DNA from: Candidatus Cloacimonadota bacterium
GTDB lineage: Bacteria > Cloacimonadota > Cloacimonadia > Cloacimonadales > WRIO01
Reading direction: 5' to 3'
NCBI GenBank assembly: GCA_009782695.1
Contig: WRIO01000004.1
Location: 1 to 15,218, forward strand
DNA: 15,218 nt
Part shown: positions 1 to 6,833 of the stretch, piece by piece
Layout: every line of letters begins with the position of its first letter
How positions within the stretch are numbered: position 1 is the stretch's first letter
Translations under genes and position numbers: made by a program
The notes under the pieces: model-generated
What the model was told of the DNA's origin: nothing
Seen by the model: only the letters and a program-made list of their open reading frames with translations
Database searches by the model: none

Positions 1-1659
1 AGATATATATCAGATTTTATATTAAACTTTGTCTTACCACAATTAAAAGAACAAAATTTAGGCGAAGTAGCTATCATTACCCGCAAAAATAAGGATCTGG
101 ACACGATGGCTGCTATCCTGTCTGAGCAGAACGTGCGCTTTGTAAAAGAGTCATCTCTGCCTGTATTCGACCACCCTATCGCCCAGTCTATTTATCTACT
201 ACTAGACTTTATTCAGCATAAAAATTACAGCTCCCTGCTCGATTTTATGCGGTCTGAGGTGGCAGGACTGCCACCAACAGATCTGAAAAAGGCAGCCATA
301 TATTTTTCTACTAAAATAGTAGGTAATGCCAGCTGTGAGACTCCTGAAAATGATACAACGCGAAAGGCAGCTCTCGGTAGCGAGGGAAGTGATATTTACA
401 CCAAAGTGCTGTCCTTAGCGGAACTTTACAAAGCAGATTCGCACCAAAATACCTTCCAAAATTTGCTATCCTTATGCTATGAAATAGTGAAAGTCTTCGA
501 TTTTGCGAGCGTGTATGCAAAGGAATCCGAGCTAAAAAATTTGCATTATTTTTTGAGTATCGTTGCGGATTTTATGCGGAACCCAAAAGAATTTACCCCC
601 GATGTGGAAGGTTTCTTGCTGTATTACCAGAAAATGAAGCAGAAAAAGGAGCGCAAACAACAGTCCACCCAAGCAAAAGGTGTGATAAATCTGCTCACTA
701 TCCACAAATCAAAGGGGCTCGGCTTTGATACTGTTTTCGTGTATTATGACACTATCAAAAAGCAAGATCTGCGCTCTCGGTTAAATATGGATTATTTAGT
801 CGACCACAGTAGCTTTCGTAGCCTAAAAAACGTGCTGTTTAGCTTGAGATACAAGTTTATTTTGGAGCAAGTTTTTGCCGATGACTACGCACAGATAAAC
901 CAGCGAAATCAGACAGAAGAAATGAATAATATTTATGTAGCCTTTACCCGAGCAAAGACGAATCTGGGAGTATATTGGCTCTATAAATCGAGCGAAATAG
1001 CCCAAAATAAGGTTCCTTATGCTGCCAAACTTGTTTCTGCCGCCCTGCAAGCCAGAGAGCAGTATCAATCGGCGATGGTCGATATACCGGAAAATAAAAT
1101 ACTAGCCGCTGAGCAGCAAACAGACTTGTCTTTCCTACTAGAATATTTTGACCCACCGAAAAAGCTACTCGTTTTGCAAAAAAAAGAGACAGAGTATGAC
1201 GATATTAGCCTAAAAAATAAATACCTAAAAAATAAAAATAAGCTGCTGGGAAACGCTACCCACCTGTATCTATCGTTTATAAAATACGATGCCGAAGCTG
1301 AACACGAACTGGCTAGATTGCAAGTAATCAAGCACTATGGGAACATACTCTCACGCTCTGAAATAGAAAATATTTACTCTATCACCAGAAACTTTATAGA
1401 GGAAAAACACCATTATTTTTCCCATAATTGGGACCTTATTTTCACAGAATTTCCTGTTTTTGATAGCTGGTCAAACCTATTTCGGATAGATAGAATGATG
1501 ATAAATATACCCCAAAAAAAGATCTTGATAGTTGACTACAAAACAGGGAAAATAAACGACCAGCAACAGCTCAACAACTACAAAAAAATCATATCGCAAT
1601 ATTGCCAAAATCAGAATAAAGACTATCAAATAGAGGTAGAATTCGCGATGGTAAATTAG
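1..1659 (+). CDS. addA: AddA/RecB-type UvrD-family helicase-nuclease, C-terminal part (5' truncated by window)
   Basis: The reading frame is open from base 1, so the first in-frame ATG at 106 is not the true start; 552 codons are visible. Seen: superfamily 1 helicase motif IV-like VAIITRKN (about nt 70-93), motif V LLTIHKSKGLGFDTVFV (about 691-741) and motif VI NNIYVAFTRAKT (about 925-960). A RecB-type PD-(D/E)XK nuclease domain follows, with GNATHLYL (about 1249-1272), the Asp of FRIDRM at 1489 and DYKTGK with Asp at 1534 and Lys at 1540. Walker A/B motifs would lie upstream of the window. Family knowledge: such proteins unwind and degrade DNA ends for RecA loading, paired with AddB or RecC. 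AddA is preferred because the likely partner at 6834 keeps its own nuclease motif. The protein ends soon after the nuclease core, at EVEFAMVN, and its stop codon lies in a repeat, so a few C-terminal residues may be missing. Confidence 0.85.
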   Translation, partial: RYISDFILNFVLPQLKEQNLGEVAIITRKNKDLDTMAAILSEQNVRFVKESSLPVFDHPIAQSIYLLLDFIQHKNYSSLLDFMRSEVAGLPPTDLKKAAIYFSTKIVGNASCETPENDTTRKAALGSEGSDIYTKVLSLAELYKADSHQNTFQNLLSLCYEIVKVFDFASVYAKESELKNLHYFLSIVADFMRNPKEFTPDVEGFLLYYQKMKQKKERKQQSTQAKGVINLLTIHKSKGLGFDTVFVYYDTIKKQDLRSRLNMDYLVDHSSFRSLKNVLFSLRYKFILEQVFADDYAQINQRNQTEEMNNIYVAFTRAKTNLGVYWLYKSSEIAQNKVPYAAKLVSAALQAREQYQSAMVDIPENKILAAEQQTDLSFLLEYFDPPKKLLVLQKKETEYDDISLKNKYLKNKNKLLGNATHLYLSFIKYDAEAEHELARLQVIKHYGNILSRSEIENIYSITRNFIEEKHHYFSHNWDLIFTEFPVFDSWSNLFRIDRMMINIPQKKILIVDYKTGKINDQQQLNNYKKIISQYCQNQNKDYQIEVEFAMVN

Positions 1660-1693
1660 AAATTAGAAATTAGAAATGAGGTGTCCTGCGGAC
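1653..1693 (+). repeat. (AAATTAG)3 heptanucleotide array with GAGGTGT boundary and triloop hairpin
   Basis: Three exact AAATTAG units (1653-1673) are followed by AAAT, GAGGTGT (1678-1684) and the small palindrome GTCC-TGC-GGAC (1683-1693). The first unit supplies the TAG stop codon (1657-1659) of the upstream helicase-nuclease gene. The same order of parts recurs at 5017 and 14743, and inverted at 10768-10808. Confidence 0.85.
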
Positions 1694-1785
1694 GAATAAA
1701 AGCACTTCGTGCAGCCGGTGGCCGCTTCGCGTCGTTGAAAGTTGAGGAAAACACATCCTTCCGCCTTCTGCGAAGCAGACATTAT

Positions 1786-1840
1786 CTTTTCCCCGTCCCA
1801 TCGGGAAGGGGTGGCAGGCGCTAGCCTGACGGGGCAGGGG
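1786..1840 (+). repeat. G/C-rich modular palindromic repeat, copy D (left arm of a large inverted repeat)
   Basis: The order of parts is TTTTCCCC, a mini-hairpin TCCC-ATC-GGGA, GGGGTGG, a self-complementary insert AGGCGCTAGCCT, then GACGGGG and CAGGGG. Positions 1808-1834 are a perfect 27-bp reverse complement of 2178-2204. The same frame, with a different insert, occurs inverted at 14795-14845. This looks like a REP-like intergenic element; I see no coding sense in it. Confidence 0.8.
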
Positions 1841-1851
1841 TTATTATATCC

Positions 1852-1864
1852 GTGTGTAGCACAC
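1852..1864. repeat. GTGTG-TAG-CACAC triloop palindrome
   Basis: A 5-bp stem with a 3-nt loop. On the minus strand it reads as a variant of the GGTGTGC-nnn-GCACGGATA module seen at 2081, 2147 and 5037, including the following GGATAT. Positions 1865-1928 between this and the next element hold further short palindromes, for example GTCC-GTA-GGAC near 1915, and no gene. Confidence 0.6.
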
Positions 1865-1928
1865 ATTATCCGTAGGGAAGGCAGCCCTCTGCCTTCCGTT
1901 TTACATCTGTCCGTAGGACACTTTAAAA

Positions 1929-2075
1929 TTCCCGTAGGGAATAAAGCTCGGTAGAAACCAGCGCCCAATGCAATCAAAAATCCCGTAGGGATTTAACAAA
2001 ATAATGATGTTACATCCCTACGGGATGTGGGTTTGTCGTAATTGCCTTTCTACCGAGCTGCTTTCCCTACGGGAA
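1929..2075. repeat. Nested inverted-repeat element of 147 bp with 29-bp arms
   Basis: The left arm 1929-1957 and right arm 2047-2075 are reverse complements at 26 of 29 positions, with a perfect 13-bp core (AGCTCGGTAGAAA at 1945-1957, its complement at 2047-2059). Two further palindromes lie inside: AAATCCC-GTA-GGGATTT (about 1979-1995) and ACATCCC-TAC-GGGATGT (about 2012-2028). The whole could extrude as a branched hairpin. The size and arms resemble a MITE, but I see no clear target-site duplication. Confidence 0.75.
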
Positions 2076-2095
2076 AATGTGGTGTGCTTCGCACA

Positions 2096-2139
2096 GATAT
2101 TGCGGAACGATGTTCGCTTCGCTAGGCATCGTTCCCTAC
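2096..2139 (+). repeat. 44-bp direct repeat, copy 1
   Basis: Matches 2244-2287 at 43 of 44 positions. Each copy contains a 9-bp stem, GGAACGATG paired with CATCGTTCC, around a loop containing CGCTTCGC. The single difference (C to T at 2126 relative to copy 2) turns a G-C pair into a G-T wobble, so folding is kept. The last 15 bases recur inverted at 10306-10320. Confidence 0.8.
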
Positions 2140-2177
2140 GGGAAAAGGTGTGCTTCGCACGGATAGAGCATCCCACA

Positions 2178-2226
2178 CCCCGTCAGGCTAGCGCCTGCCA
2201 CCCCTCTCCATAGGAGCGGGGAAAAG
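2178..2226 (-). repeat. G/C-rich modular palindromic repeat, copy E (right arm, inverted relative to copy D)
   Basis: Positions 2178-2204 are a perfect 27-bp reverse complement of 1808-1834. The remaining 22 bp also align with 1786-1807: the TTTTCCCCG end is identical. Between the ends, the mini-hairpin has different arms (CTCC-TAT-GGAG here on the minus strand, TCCC-ATC-GGGA in copy D), with stem complementarity kept in both. Confidence 0.8.
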
Positions 2227-2243
2227 GTGGTGTCCTGCGCATG

Positions 2244-2287
2244 GATATTGCGGAACGATGTTCGCTTCGCTAGGTATCGTTCCCTAC
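2244..2287 (+). repeat. 44-bp direct repeat, copy 2
   Basis: Second copy of the 2096-2139 repeat with one substitution. It is preceded by GGTGTCCTGCGCATG, a broken version of the GTCC/GGAC triloop hairpin. Beyond it, 2288-2327 holds degenerate repeat debris (CCCTAC fragments) and then the tldD promoter region. Confidence 0.8.
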
Positions 2288-2327
2288 AAGAGGCATCCCT
2301 CCCTATGTTCCCTACGATAACTTTCCC

Positions 2328-2356
2328 TTGACATATAAACGCATATAAATTTTATG
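2328..2356 (+). promoter_or_regulatory. Candidate sigma70-type promoter for tldDE
   Basis: A perfect -35 hexamer TTGACA lies at 2328-2333, followed after 17 nt by a weak -10 (TTTATG, 2351-2356; TTTTAT one base earlier is an alternative). The surrounding stretch 2331-2372 is strongly A/T-rich, unlike the G/C-rich repeats before it. The -35 is preceded by CCC, as at 5179-5187. Confidence 0.5.
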
Positions 2357-2388
2357 GCAATATAAATAAATTAGACAGGAGGCGTAAT

Positions 2389-3741
2389 ATGTTACAAAAG
2401 CTAAAAGATTTAGAAATTCATAGGTATGCAGCAGATAGGATAGATATCCGTATAGAAGAGACCACATTGTATCACATAGCATTTTTTCAAAAGCAATTTC
2501 ATGGATACACCGAAGAGACCAGCGTGGGGGCGTTTATCAGCGTGTTTGCGAACGGCAGGTGGTATTACCGCGCGACCACCGAGATAGACGCTATCGAAAG
2601 CGAGCTGCATAAACTGCTGCAACAAGCAAGGGTCAGCATCACTAAAACCGACAAAAAAGTCGAACTGAAAGAGACAGTGATAGACAATCTAAACAGCGAT
2701 GATTTTGCCTATAAACTCCCGCGGGAGAAGAAGATAGAACACCTCTCCACAGTTCGTGAGATTGTAGAGAATGACTCTTTGGTCGTGAACCCTTATGTGC
2801 TTTGGATGGATAGGATTAAAAGCAAATATTATATAAACAGCAATGGCGTAGTTTATAGCTACAACAAGGCTTTTACGGGGATTTTGGATAGCTACAGCCT
2901 GAAAGAAAATGACGATATTTTTGAGACTCACCTAGTGTATAATTTCCAAAAAAAGAGTGCGCTAAACAAACTAAAAGATAAGTTTACAACAGATTTAACC
3001 GAAGCAAAGCTATTTTTACACGCAAAAGCTATCGAGCCTTGCACCTGTCCGGTCGTGCTTAGTCCCGATGCCACAGGTATCTTTACCCACGAGAGTTTTG
3101 GTCACAAATCAGAGGCAGATTTTATGATAGGCGACCCTGATATGGTTGCGCAGTGGGAGATAGGCAAAAAGGTTGCCAACGAGATAGTGTCTATCATTGA
3201 CTGCGGTGACGACCCCACTGTGTCTGGCTATTTCCCGATAGATGACGAAGGCGTGCCTGCGAAAAAGAATTATCTGATTAAAAATGGTATCTTGGCGGGG
3301 CGTTTGCACAGCGAAGAGACAGCGAAAATGCTCAATGAAAGTGTAACGGGTAATGCTCAAGCTATCGGCTTTACTTACGAACCGTTAGTGCGTATGACCA
3401 GCACCTATATCGACAAAGGGACTTCGACCTTCGAGGAGCTGATAAAGCCGATAGAAAAAGGCTATTTTATAAAAAGTGTAACGCACGGGAGCGGGTTTTC
3501 GACCTTTACAATGGCTGTAAACAGAGCCTACAAGATAGAAAATGGCAAGATCACAAACCCTGTCCGTATGAATGTCACCACAGGCACAGTCTTTGAGACA
3601 TTGCACAATATCGACGGCGTGGGCGACACTGTGGAGATCATCAGCCAAGTATTTGGCGGTTGCGGTAAAATGGGTCAGTACCCACTTACAGTGTCTTTTG
3701 GCGGTCCGTATATCAGAATCAAAAGCTATAATGTGTCATAA
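2389..3741 (+). CDS. tldD: TldD-type metalloprotease subunit (TldD/PmbA family)
   Basis: 450 residues, slightly shorter than the Escherichia coli protein. Seen: the HExxxH zinc motif as HESFGH at residues 234-239, and a C-terminal GGCGKMGQ with Cys425, matching the third metal ligand known in TldD. A conserved closing segment SFGGPYIRIKS follows. Family knowledge: TldD and TldE form a heterodimeric zinc protease in the cytoplasm that cleaves unfolded peptides. Known roles include maturation of microcin B17-type peptides and degradation of the antitoxin CcdA. No peptide precursor or toxin-antitoxin gene is visible here, so the substrate is unknown. The ATG at 2389 is supported by a perfect AGGAGG at 2377-2382 with 6-nt spacing. 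It is the first gene of a tldD-tldE operon. Confidence 0.93.
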   Translation: MLQKLKDLEIHRYAADRIDIRIEETTLYHIAFFQKQFHGYTEETSVGAFISVFANGRWYYRATTEIDAIESELHKLLQQARVSITKTDKKVELKETVIDNLNSDDFAYKLPREKKIEHLSTVREIVENDSLVVNPYVLWMDRIKSKYYINSNGVVYSYNKAFTGILDSYSLKENDDIFETHLVYNFQKKSALNKLKDKFTTDLTEAKLFLHAKAIEPCTCPVVLSPDATGIFTHESFGHKSEADFMIGDPDMVAQWEIGKKVANEIVSIIDCGDDPTVSGYFPIDDEGVPAKKNYLIKNGILAGRLHSEETAKMLNESVTGNAQAIGFTYEPLVRMTSTYIDKGTSTFEELIKPIEKGYFIKSVTHGSGFSTFTMAVNRAYKIENGKITNPVRMNVTTGTVFETLHNIDGVGDTVEIISQVFGGCGKMGQYPLTVSFGGPYIRIKSYNVS

Positions 3742-3756
3742 AAAGCGAGGTAACAA

Positions 3757-4998
3757 ATGATAAAAGAATATTTTAGCAATCAAACAATAGAAGAAAAAAT
3801 AAAGATAGAAAACAACCAAATCCAATCATTTCGCAGTAAAAATATCATCCAAAAATCTGTGCGGGTATTTGACGAAAAGAATAAAATATTTGCACTTGGA
3901 TGTGCCACTGGCAATGTCCCCGATAGTGATTTAGAGGCAAAAGCTACTGAACTGCTGTCTCTGAAATTGCCTTTTGATTATGAGCTGGAAAAAGACCTAA
4001 AAGCCGATTTTACTATGGACAAGCTGAGCGTAAATGACCTAGAAAGCTTTACCGAAAAGGTTTTACACGACCTAAAAGACTACCAGTCGAATTATGTAAT
4101 ATCAGGTGCTAGCGGTATCACAGAGGAAATCACGCATATCAAAAACAGCCAAGATTTAGATCTAAGATGTGCAGGAAAATCAATCTATATCTACACTAAC
4201 CTAAAGCAGAAAGGCAGTAGCAATATAATGGACATCGGCACAGGTTTATACGGCTTTGATATCACCGATAGAAAGTATCAAAGCTACCTAAAAGACACTG
4301 AATTTATGGCAAAGGCATATCTATCTGAAAATGTGAATTTAGAGAATAAAACCTATAAAATTCTCTGTCCACCGAATATGCTTTTAGATAAATTTAGCAA
4401 CGATATAAACGGTATAGAATACGAGGAAAAGTCGTCATTGCTGGCGGGAAAGCAGTTTGAGCAGATTTTTAATGAAAAGGTCAATATAGTCGAATGCCGT
4501 ATCACACACGAAAATGGCTGCCTGTATATGCCTTTTGACGGTGAAGGTATTGTAGGTGTTTATGACAAGCCGATAGTGGAAAACGGCGTGCTAAAAACGA
4601 TACTTTATAACAAAAAGAACGCTAAAAAATACGGAAAGAAGTCAACTGGCAACGGCTTCCGAAACTATAATGGAAACGCCTATATAGGCTGTAGTTTCTT
4701 GAAATTTATAGGTGATTTCGCCAAATGCAGCGATGTAATAAATGGCGAGTATGTGATATTGCCTATCATGGCTGAAGGTGGAGACTTCCTGCCAAATGGG
4801 AATTATTCCCAGCCCATACAGCTCGCCTTTGTTTTCCAAAATGGTAAATTCATCGGAAAAGCACCGCAAATGTCTATAAATGGCAACTATTTAGACGGAT
4901 TTAACAAAGACTTGATTGCCTTCTGCCAAAATGATATGTGGGAGAACATTTTCGGCTCTGTGATGATGATATACAACGGGGCTGTGAGCTTGATATAA
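3757..4998 (+). CDS. tldE: TldE/PmbA-type subunit of the TldDE protease
   Basis: 413 residues, starting 15 nt after the tldD stop, with GAGG at 3747-3750 as ribosome binding site. It lacks HExxxH, as expected for TldE, which forms part of the active-site cavity but does not bind the metal. Seen: the family's central segment PFDGEGIVGVYDKP, followed by NGVLKTILYNKKNAKKYG and STGNGFR, and a late segment with NGNYSQPIQLAFVFQNGKF. These match the PmbA/TldE C-terminal beta-rich domain. Pairing directly behind tldD supports the assignment and implies co-expression in fixed ratio. The gene ends at 4998, where an AAAGCAAATTATA repeat junction begins at the last base of the stop codon. Confidence 0.88.
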   Translation: MIKEYFSNQTIEEKIKIENNQIQSFRSKNIIQKSVRVFDEKNKIFALGCATGNVPDSDLEAKATELLSLKLPFDYELEKDLKADFTMDKLSVNDLESFTEKVLHDLKDYQSNYVISGASGITEEITHIKNSQDLDLRCAGKSIYIYTNLKQKGSSNIMDIGTGLYGFDITDRKYQSYLKDTEFMAKAYLSENVNLENKTYKILCPPNMLLDKFSNDINGIEYEEKSSLLAGKQFEQIFNEKVNIVECRITHENGCLYMPFDGEGIVGVYDKPIVENGVLKTILYNKKNAKKYGKKSTGNGFRNYNGNAYIGCSFLKFIGDFAKCSDVINGEYVILPIMAEGGDFLPNGNYSQPIQLAFVFQNGKFIGKAPQMSINGNYLDGFNKDLIAFCQNDMWENIFGSVMMIYNGAVSLI

Positions 4999-5050
4999 AA
5001 GCAAATTATATATTATAAATTAGAAATTAGAAATGAGGTGTGCTGCGCAC
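4998..5050 (+). repeat. AAAGCAAATTATA junction plus (AAATTAG)2 array and triloop hairpin
   Basis: AAAGCAAATTATA (4998-5010) begins at the last base of the tldE stop codon. An identical 13-mer begins at the last base of the ruvB stop codon (14724-14736). Two AAATTAG units (5017-5030), AAAT, GAGGTGT (5035-5041) and GTGC-TGC-GCAC (5040-5050) follow. Positions 5017-5041 are a perfect 25-bp direct repeat of 1660-1684. Confidence 0.85.
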
Positions 5051-5136
5051 GGATATTGAAATCATAGGGAAGGATTACCTTGTCTTTCTGAACGAAGTGA
5101 AGAGACCATACCTTAGATATCTGTGCGAAGCACACC
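5037..5136. repeat. 100-bp element with 20-bp terminal inverted repeats
   Basis: The left end 5037-5056 and right end 5117-5136 are reverse complements at 18 of 20 positions (GGTGTGC-nnn-GCAC followed by a GATAT end). Between them lies CTTTCTGAACGAAGTGAAGA (about 5082-5101), an inverted partial copy of the module at 10457-10486. No credible reading frame is present. Confidence 0.65.
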
Positions 5137-5181
5137 ATACTCCTATTATAAAACCATTTATTTTGACGCAAAAATTTACCC

Positions 5182-5209
5182 TTGACAAAAAAGGGGGAAA
5201 AAATAGTTT
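5182..5209 (+). promoter_or_regulatory. Candidate promoter for the solute-binding lipoprotein gene
   Basis: A perfect TTGACA at 5182-5187, preceded by CCC, is followed after 16 nt by TAGTTT (5204-5209), a weak -10. The spacer carries a GGGGG run. Start of the gene at 5243 leaves a leader of roughly 25 nt. Confidence 0.45.
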
Positions 5210-5242
5210 AGGATTTAGATAAAAAATTCATCGGGGGTGCAA

Positions 5243-6787
5243 ATGAGAGCGAAAGATAGCCTTTTTTTACTCTTTTTATTGTTTGCTTTTTTCAGTGGGT
5301 GCGGTCAAAAGGAGTCAGTATTCCGCATGGCGGTGCAGAAGTTTCCAGAAAGCTATGAAAATACAGTCACCAGTGATTACTACACATATATGGTATACAC
5401 CAATATTCACGGCACACTACTTACTTTCGGTCACAATGGATTTATAAACCACTTTGTCGATAAATTGGTCACAGAAGAAGAGAACCGTATCAACATAAAG
5501 CTCCGAAAGGATCTCCACTTTTCAGATGGACATCGTTTGACAGCCCATGATGTAGCAGCTTCTTATTGGTGGACAGTTCAGCACCCTGCCTCTGATTTTT
5601 ATGATGTTAGCTTTATAGATTCTATCTATGTAAAGGACGACTTTGAGATGGATATTTACAGCCATTTCAAGGTAAATGAGATGCTGGGCTTTATGCTGCG
5701 AGTGGGTATATTGAGAGAGGATTTTATCCAAAAAGGTGTAGAATACCTAAACGCAAACCCTGTCACAGCAGGCGATTTTTATATCCATGCTAAGTCCGAC
5801 AGCCTGATCGTCTTCAAAAAGAATAAATATTCTGTCAACCTCCATCAAATGAATGATGTTCCCGACACTGTGGAGCTTTTGCTCGAGCCAAATATCCATA
5901 ATCTATACAGCCTTTTGTGTGCAGATAAAATAGATTATGTGCAAAATACTCCTCTGGACAACTATGGTGACGTGATATCCGATGATAGATTTCTAAAATA
6001 CTACGAGCACCAAAACGGCGTTATGCTCTTCTTTTTAAATGGCAATAATGTTTCACTCCCCTCTATTCAGCTAAAAGCACCTCACAAACTAAAAAATCCT
6101 CTCAGTGACCAAAAGGTTCGGCAGGCTATAGCTTCTGTGATAGATATGGAGACTTTTATCGAAGAAGTAGTTTATGGGAAAGCCTATCCGATAGTTTTGC
6201 CCGCTGTAAGCAGCGCCTTTGGTTACCCGGAAAACCGAGATTCCTACAAATATGACCCAGAACATGGCAAAAGACTAATGGCAGAAGCTGGTTTTGCAGA
6301 CGGCTTTGAGCTAGAGATTAGGGCTATGGACGGCAACTACTCAGGTCCCACCACGCATTATATAGCCAGCAGTCTAAAAGATATCAATATAGACGCAAAA
6401 ATAGATATGGTAGAATACCGCGAATTTGATAAAAATATAGAAACTGTAGCTGCCACTGTGCGAGTGTTAGCTACGCCAGACCCCAAAACGATTACCTCTA
6501 TTTTCTCACGACCAGACCTGTATAATTTTTTTGATAATTACAGCCCAAAGCTCGAATCACAGCTAAAAAAGCTACAAGGAGTATATTACGAAGATATCAC
6601 GGCAGAAGAATACAATGAAATCACAGAAGCCTTCTACGAAGAAGCCTTTATCATCCCTATTATGAACCCGCTGACACTTCATCTGATAAACAAAAAGTTC
6701 GTCTATGTAGGGAAAAAACAAATGAGCTTCACAAACTTCCATGTAGCTGCAAAAGCCAAAAAAAGTAACCAAACTGACGAAGATTGA
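5243..6787 (+). CDS. ABC transporter solute-binding lipoprotein, family 5 (peptide/OppA-DppA type)
   Basis: 514 residues from ATG 5243. A GTG at 5237 is in frame, but it lies in the GGGGGTG (5233-5239) that serves better as ribosome binding site. Seen: a lipoprotein signal with a run of Leu/Phe and the lipobox FSGC, giving lipid-modified Cys20. The SBP_bac_5 hallmark RINIKLRKDLHFSDG..LTAHDV is followed by LSDQKVRQAIASVIDMETFI and YDPEHGKRLMAEAGFADGF. These fit the family that captures oligopeptides, dipeptides or nickel in the periplasm and delivers them to an inner-membrane ABC permease. Peptide is the default guess; ligand specificity cannot be read. No permease or ATPase gene is nearby, so it is an orphan binding protein that would use a transporter encoded elsewhere. 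Own promoter likely at 5182. Confidence 0.88.
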   Translation: MRAKDSLFLLFLLFAFFSGCGQKESVFRMAVQKFPESYENTVTSDYYTYMVYTNIHGTLLTFGHNGFINHFVDKLVTEEENRINIKLRKDLHFSDGHRLTAHDVAASYWWTVQHPASDFYDVSFIDSIYVKDDFEMDIYSHFKVNEMLGFMLRVGILREDFIQKGVEYLNANPVTAGDFYIHAKSDSLIVFKKNKYSVNLHQMNDVPDTVELLLEPNIHNLYSLLCADKIDYVQNTPLDNYGDVISDDRFLKYYEHQNGVMLFFLNGNNVSLPSIQLKAPHKLKNPLSDQKVRQAIASVIDMETFIEEVVYGKAYPIVLPAVSSAFGYPENRDSYKYDPEHGKRLMAEAGFADGFELEIRAMDGNYSGPTTHYIASSLKDINIDAKIDMVEYREFDKNIETVAATVRVLATPDPKTITSIFSRPDLYNFFDNYSPKLESQLKKLQGVYYEDITAEEYNEITEAFYEEAFIIPIMNPLTLHLINKKFVYVGKKQMSFTNFHVAAKAKKSNQTDED

Positions 6788-6833
6788 CCCTTTTCACACA
6801 TCTTTGTCTGTCTTTGACCGATAGCACTAAAAT

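Noticed and set aside
1683..1700. Intrinsic terminators at the hairpins behind addA, tldE and ruvB
   Set aside because: Stems are only 4-5 bp and are followed by mixed sequence and not a T-run; the A/T-rich array lies on the 5' side. A weak terminator role on the opposite strand cannot be excluded.
1663..2213. Several reading frames of 69-104 codons on both strands in the spacer before tldD
   Set aside because: They run through palindromic repeats on both strands at once, lack ribosome binding sites, and translate the same repeat modules in different frames. No domain or sensible composition is visible.
1680..2290. CRISPR array
   Set aside because: Repeats are of different kinds, partly inverted, and not spaced regularly by unique spacers; no cas genes are present.
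5040..5222. 60-codon reading frame between tldE and the lipoprotein gene
   Set aside because: It begins inside a repeat hairpin and ends across the promoter of the next gene.
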